Below, one piece after another: positions 61,325 to 64,000 of a stretch of 64,000 nt of DNA. The DNA comes from AP-15 sp963755435 (GTDB lineage: Bacteria; Pseudomonadota; Alphaproteobacteria; ATCC43930; CGMCC-115725), in assembly GCA_963755435.1 (NCBI GenBank), contig CAVWJX010000002.1, positions 310,001-374,000 of the forward strand, written 5' to 3'. The notes under the pieces were generated by a model, which was not told the origin of the DNA, made no database searches, and saw only the letters and a list, made by a program, of their open reading frames with translations. Position numbers and translations under genes: made by a program. The stretch's first letter is position 1, and the number at the start of each line of letters is the position of its first letter.

Positions 61325-62562
61325 ATGATCTGCCGGTGACGATCGCCGACATTCGCCGCGCCGCAGCGGCGATCGAGGGGGCGGTAGCGCGAACGCCGGC
61401 GATCATGGCGCCGGCGCTCTGCGTGCTGACCGGCGCCGAGATTTATCTGAAGCTCGAAACCCTGCAGGCCACCGGCTCGTTCAAGGAGCGCGGGGCGCTC
61501 AATAAATTGCTGACCTTGAGCCCGGCGCAGCGCCGCGCCGGCGTCGTCGCGATGTCGGCCGGCAACCATGCCCAGGGCGTGGCCTATCATGCCCGGCGGC
61601 TCGAAATCCCGGCGACTATCGTGATGCCGGAGGGCTCGCCCTTCACCAAGATCGAGCGCACCGAGGCCCTCGGCGCCACCGTTGTGCTAACGGGCGACAG
61701 CTTGGCCGCGTCGCGCGAAGCCGCCCAGCGGCTCGCCCAAAAAAGCGGGCTCGTCTTTGTTCACCCCTATGACGATCCGGCGGTCATCGCCGGCCAGGGG
61801 ACGATCGCGCTCGAATTCCTTGCCGATTTTCCCGATCTCGACGTGCTCATGGTGCCGATCGGCGGCGGCGGGCTGATTTCCGGCATCGCCATCGCCGCCA
61901 GGGTGCTCAACCCCGCGATCGAGATCATCGGCGTCCAGTCGACCCTTTACCCGTCGATGCGCCGCGTGATGCGCGGTGAGGACCCTGGGCCCCCCGCCCA
62001 GGCGGCGACCTTGGCCGAGGGCATCGCGGTCAAGGAGCCGGGCCGGCTGACCCGCCAAATCGTCGCGGCGCTGGTTGCCGACATCCTGCTGGTCGACGAG
62101 GCGATGCTCGAAAACGCGGTCGAGATCCTGCTGCATCAGCAAAAGCTGGTCGTCGAGGGGGCCGGGGCCGCCGGCCTCGCCGCGATCCTCGCCGCGCGCG
62201 AGCGTTTCGCCGGAGCGCGGGTTGGCATCGTCCTGTCCGGCGGCAATATCGATGTGCGCCTCCTGGCCTCGATCCTGATGCGCGGCTTGGTGCATGAGGG
62301 CCGCCTGGTGCGGCTGCGCGCCGAATTGCCGGATATGCCGGGGGCGCTGTCGCGCGTCTCCGGGATCATCGGCGAGCACGCCGGCAACATCGTCGAGGTG
62401 CATCATCAGCGCCTGTTTCACGACACCTCGGTCAAACGGGCCGAGCTCGACGTCGTCGTCGAAACCCAGAACCGGCGGCACGTCGAAATCCTGGTCGCCG
62501 CGCTCAACGCCGCCGGCTTCCCGACCCGGCTGCTGTTGGGCGCCGCCGACGAATCCGGCTAA
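61321..62562 (+). CDS. Threonine dehydratase, PLP-dependent, with C-terminal ACT domain
   Basis: The 413-residue protein has the PLP-Lys motif ATGSFKERGALNKLL, the phosphate-binding SAGNHAQGVAYHARRL and VPIGGGGLISGIAIA, then a C-terminal ACT domain (VRLRAELPDMPGALSRVSGII, GNIVEVHHQRLFHDTS) of the catabolic/biosynthetic type. It deaminates threonine, and perhaps serine, to 2-ketobutyrate. A single ACT domain, rather than two, suits the shorter isoforms. It is coupled to the upstream acylase-family gene. Confidence 0.9.
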   Translation: MNDLPVTIADIRRAAAAIEGAVARTPAIMAPALCVLTGAEIYLKLETLQATGSFKERGALNKLLTLSPAQRRAGVVAMSAGNHAQGVAYHARRLEIPATIVMPEGSPFTKIERTEALGATVVLTGDSLAASREAAQRLAQKSGLVFVHPYDDPAVIAGQGTIALEFLADFPDLDVLMVPIGGGGLISGIAIAARVLNPAIEIIGVQSTLYPSMRRVMRGEDPGPPAQAATLAEGIAVKEPGRLTRQIVAALVADILLVDEAMLENAVEILLHQQKLVVEGAGAAGLAAILAARERFAGARVGIVLSGGNIDVRLLASILMRGLVHEGRLVRLRAELPDMPGALSRVSGIIGEHAGNIVEVHHQRLFHDTSVKRAELDVVVETQNRRHVEILVAALNAAGFPTRLLLGAADESG

Positions 62563-62852
62563 CCCGCTACACCGTCGACCAGGATCAGCCGGCCCCGCGA
62601 GGCGGCCTGGCGGATCTTCAGCGCCGCCTGATATTCGGCCGAAGCGTACCAGCGCCGCGCGGTCTCGGCGTCGGGAAATTCGATGACGACGATGCGCTGC
62701 GGCTCCGGCGTACCCTCCAGCAGCTGAGCCTCGCCGCCGCGGACCACAAACCGTCCGCCGAAGCGCGCGATGCTGGCCGCGGCGAGCGGCCGGTAGGGCT
62801 CGTAGCCGGCGGGATCGGTCACGTTGACCTCGGCGACGATAAAAGCGGGCAT
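62559..62852 (-). CDS. DUF1330 family protein
   Basis: This 97-residue protein fits DUF1330: AFIVAEVNVTDPAGYEPYRPL at the start, FVVRGGEAQLLEG in the middle and RIVVIEFPDAETARRWYASAEYQA, a ferredoxin-like dimeric alpha/beta-barrel fold. The ATG at 62852 has AAGGAG upstream. Role unknown. Its end overlaps the stop of the threonine dehydratase. Confidence 0.88.
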   Translation of the reverse strand: MPAFIVAEVNVTDPAGYEPYRPLAAASIARFGGRFVVRGGEAQLLEGTPEPQRIVVIEFPDAETARRWYASAEYQAALKIRQAASRGRLILVDGVAG

Positions 62853-62945
62853 CGGTTGCTCCTTTCGGTAAGCGCGCGGATCGGTCACCGAGCCTAGCAC
62901 ATCCCGGGTAAGCCTGCGGCTTGCCGCGGCCCGGACAATCCCCAC

Positions 62946-63476
62946 ATGCCGGGCATCGATCCAAGATTTGGGGAAGAGCCCGTGACCGCCGGTTTCGATT
63001 TTTCGCCCGAGGCCTATCGCCAAGCGCGCATGCCCGACCCGGCGGCATTTCCGGAAATCTATGAGGGCGTGCTGTGGCGCCGGGTGATGGCCTACGTCGT
63101 CGACCTTTTTTGCATCGGCGCGATCGCCATCGTCCTGTGGTGCGGATTTGCTGTGTTGTGGCTATTGAGCTTTGGCCTGCTCGGGCCGTTGCTGTGGTTT
63201 TTGTCCGGGCTGATCCCGCTCGCCTACCACACTTTGCTGCTGAGCGGCCGGCGGTCGGCGACTTTCGGCATGCGCGTCTTCGACCTCGAGCTGCGCTCGA
63301 CTTCCGGCGAGCGCCCGGGCTTTTTGCAGGCGCTCGTTCAGACCCTCCTGTTCTACATCACCGTGGCGATGACCTGCTCGCTGGTCCTGCTGTTCGCGTT
63401 GTTCAACCGGCGGCGGCGCACCCTGCATGATGTGCTGTCCGGCACCGTAATGGTGCGCACCCTGCCGGCGCCATGA
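62946..63476 (+). CDS. RDD family membrane protein
   Basis: The 176-residue product has the RDD domain: VLWRRVMAYVVDLFCIGAIA (with the R..D pair), a GMRVFDLELRSTSGERPG central strand and LFALFNRRRRTLHDVLSGTVMV at the end. Four or five hydrophobic helices are visible. RDD proteins are of uncertain role, some linked to ion or transport functions. The ATG at 62946 or a GTG at 62982 could be the start. Confidence 0.85.
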   Translation: MPGIDPRFGEEPVTAGFDFSPEAYRQARMPDPAAFPEIYEGVLWRRVMAYVVDLFCIGAIAIVLWCGFAVLWLLSFGLLGPLLWFLSGLIPLAYHTLLLSGRRSATFGMRVFDLELRSTSGERPGFLQALVQTLLFYITVAMTCSLVLLFALFNRRRRTLHDVLSGTVMVRTLPAP

Positions 63477-63492
63477 GGACGGGCGGGCGCCG

Positions 63493-64000
63493 TCATACCG
63501 TGTGCGGCAGCGGCCGGCCGCGGGTCTCCGGCAGGAACGGTGCCACGACGACGCCCAAAATGAAAAACATCCCGACGATCGTCGCCGCCGGGCCGTAACC
63601 GCCGAGCGCCACAATCAGGGTCCCGGCGATCAGCGGGCCGACGCATGAAATCCAGCGCGGCGCGTTGAAGCAGAAGGCGACCGCGGTCCCGCGCATCCGC
63701 GTCGGGAACAATTCGGGCAGCCAAATCGGCGCCCACGACCAGATGCCGCCGGTGAAAAAGCCGAACACAGTCACCGCAACCAACAGCGAGGTCATGCCCT
63801 TGGCCCACATGTAGACAACCGGGGTCAGAACCAGGCACATCGCGTACCACAACATCGTCGTCGGCTTGCGGCCGATTGCATCGGCCAAGAAACCGAGCCC
63901 GACAAACCCGAAGATAGCCACCCCGGTGCCGAGCAGCCCGGCGATCGCCGAATAATGCGCCGCCGAAAGCCCGGCCTTGGCCGCGACCGTGCCGACATAG
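63493..64000 (-). CDS. MFS transporter, C-terminal part (5' beyond window)
   Basis: The frame stays open to the last base, so this is the 3' part of a major facilitator. The visible region shows the mid-loop motif GFLADAIGRKPT, then PELFPTRMRGTAVAFCFNAPRW (an R-x-x-G-x-x-x-G pattern of sugar/aromatic-acid transporters) and several membrane helices ending in LPETRGRPLP. The PESPR-like LPETRG end is typical of the sugar porter and aromatic acid:H+ symporter families. Substrate unknown. Confidence 0.85.
   Translation of the reverse strand, partial: YVGTVAAKAGLSAAHYSAIAGLLGTGVAIFGFVGLGFLADAIGRKPTTMLWYAMCLVLTPVVYMWAKGMTSLLVAVTVFGFFTGGIWSWAPIWLPELFPTRMRGTAVAFCFNAPRWISCVGPLIAGTLIVALGGYGPAATIVGMFFILGVVVAPFLPETRGRPLPHTV

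Noticed and set aside
61687..63048. 453-codon minus-strand frame across threonine dehydratase and DUF1330
   Set aside because: Antisense shadow with no recognisable motif; both real genes are supported.

Overview
The window is dense, high-GC DNA (roughly two thirds G+C by eye) from an alphaproteobacterium. The strongest pointers are a CtrA cell-cycle regulator next to a ChpT phosphotransferase, the gene order aroQ-accB-accC-aat-DUF2155, an mreBCD-mrdA-rodA block, an HMB synthase-pathway HemB without zinc cysteines, and small alphaproteobacterial families such as DUF4169. A member of the Rhodospirillales or a related order fits, but I cannot name a species. There are no rRNA, tRNA, CRISPR or intact insertion-sequence features. 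The left edge cuts an N-acetylmuramoyl-L-alanine amidase and the right edge cuts an MFS transporter.

Layout. 1-740: amidase end and an NTF2-like protein. 1117-6684: a complete five-gene urea ABC transporter (urtABCDE), tightly overlapped. 6696-8620: an OmpR-type response regulator divergent from an ECF sigma factor, then a DUF4169 protein. 8957-16838: rod-shape block mreB-mreC-mreD-mrdA-rodA, an unrecognised protein and a YcjX-type NTPase. 16931-26797: mixed metabolism and envelope genes (lipoprotein-like HtrA protease, amidohydrolase, solitary Rieske protein, enolase-superfamily enzyme, solute-binding protein, thioesterase, exported hydrolase, CopD-like membrane protein, GST). 26953-30255: aroQ, biotin carboxylase subunits, aat and DUF2155. 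30269-32427: a two-gene CoA-transferase / CitE-like lyase operon.

32428-35815: a gene-poor stretch holding ctrA with candidate CtrA boxes and a GANTC site, chpT convergent with it, a decayed oxalate/formate-type MFS transporter and its still-open small partner gene. 35790-39248: molybdenum-cofactor genes (mobA-fdhD divergent from moaA-nadK). 39368-41643: divergent D- and FMN-type 2-hydroxyacid dehydrogenases. 41814-46515: hemB, two SDRs, an RlmM/FtsJ-like methyltransferase and a sirtuin. 46512-54910: a MarR-RND-RND-adaptor efflux operon in which one pump gene carries a single-base frameshift. 55055-64000: small membrane protein, ScsB/DsbD-like protein, CoA transferase, penicillin-acylase-like enzyme, threonine dehydratase, DUF1330, RDD protein and a partial MFS gene.

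Most worth following up: rodA is much more AT-rich than its neighbours and has lost both members of the Glu/Lys pair in the SEDS QPSE motif; the ctrA control region and its convergent chpT; the MFS ruin with an intact accessory small ORF; an SDR lacking the Tyr-Lys catalytic pair; and the frameshifted RND pump. I found no clear evidence of a wholly new multi-gene system.
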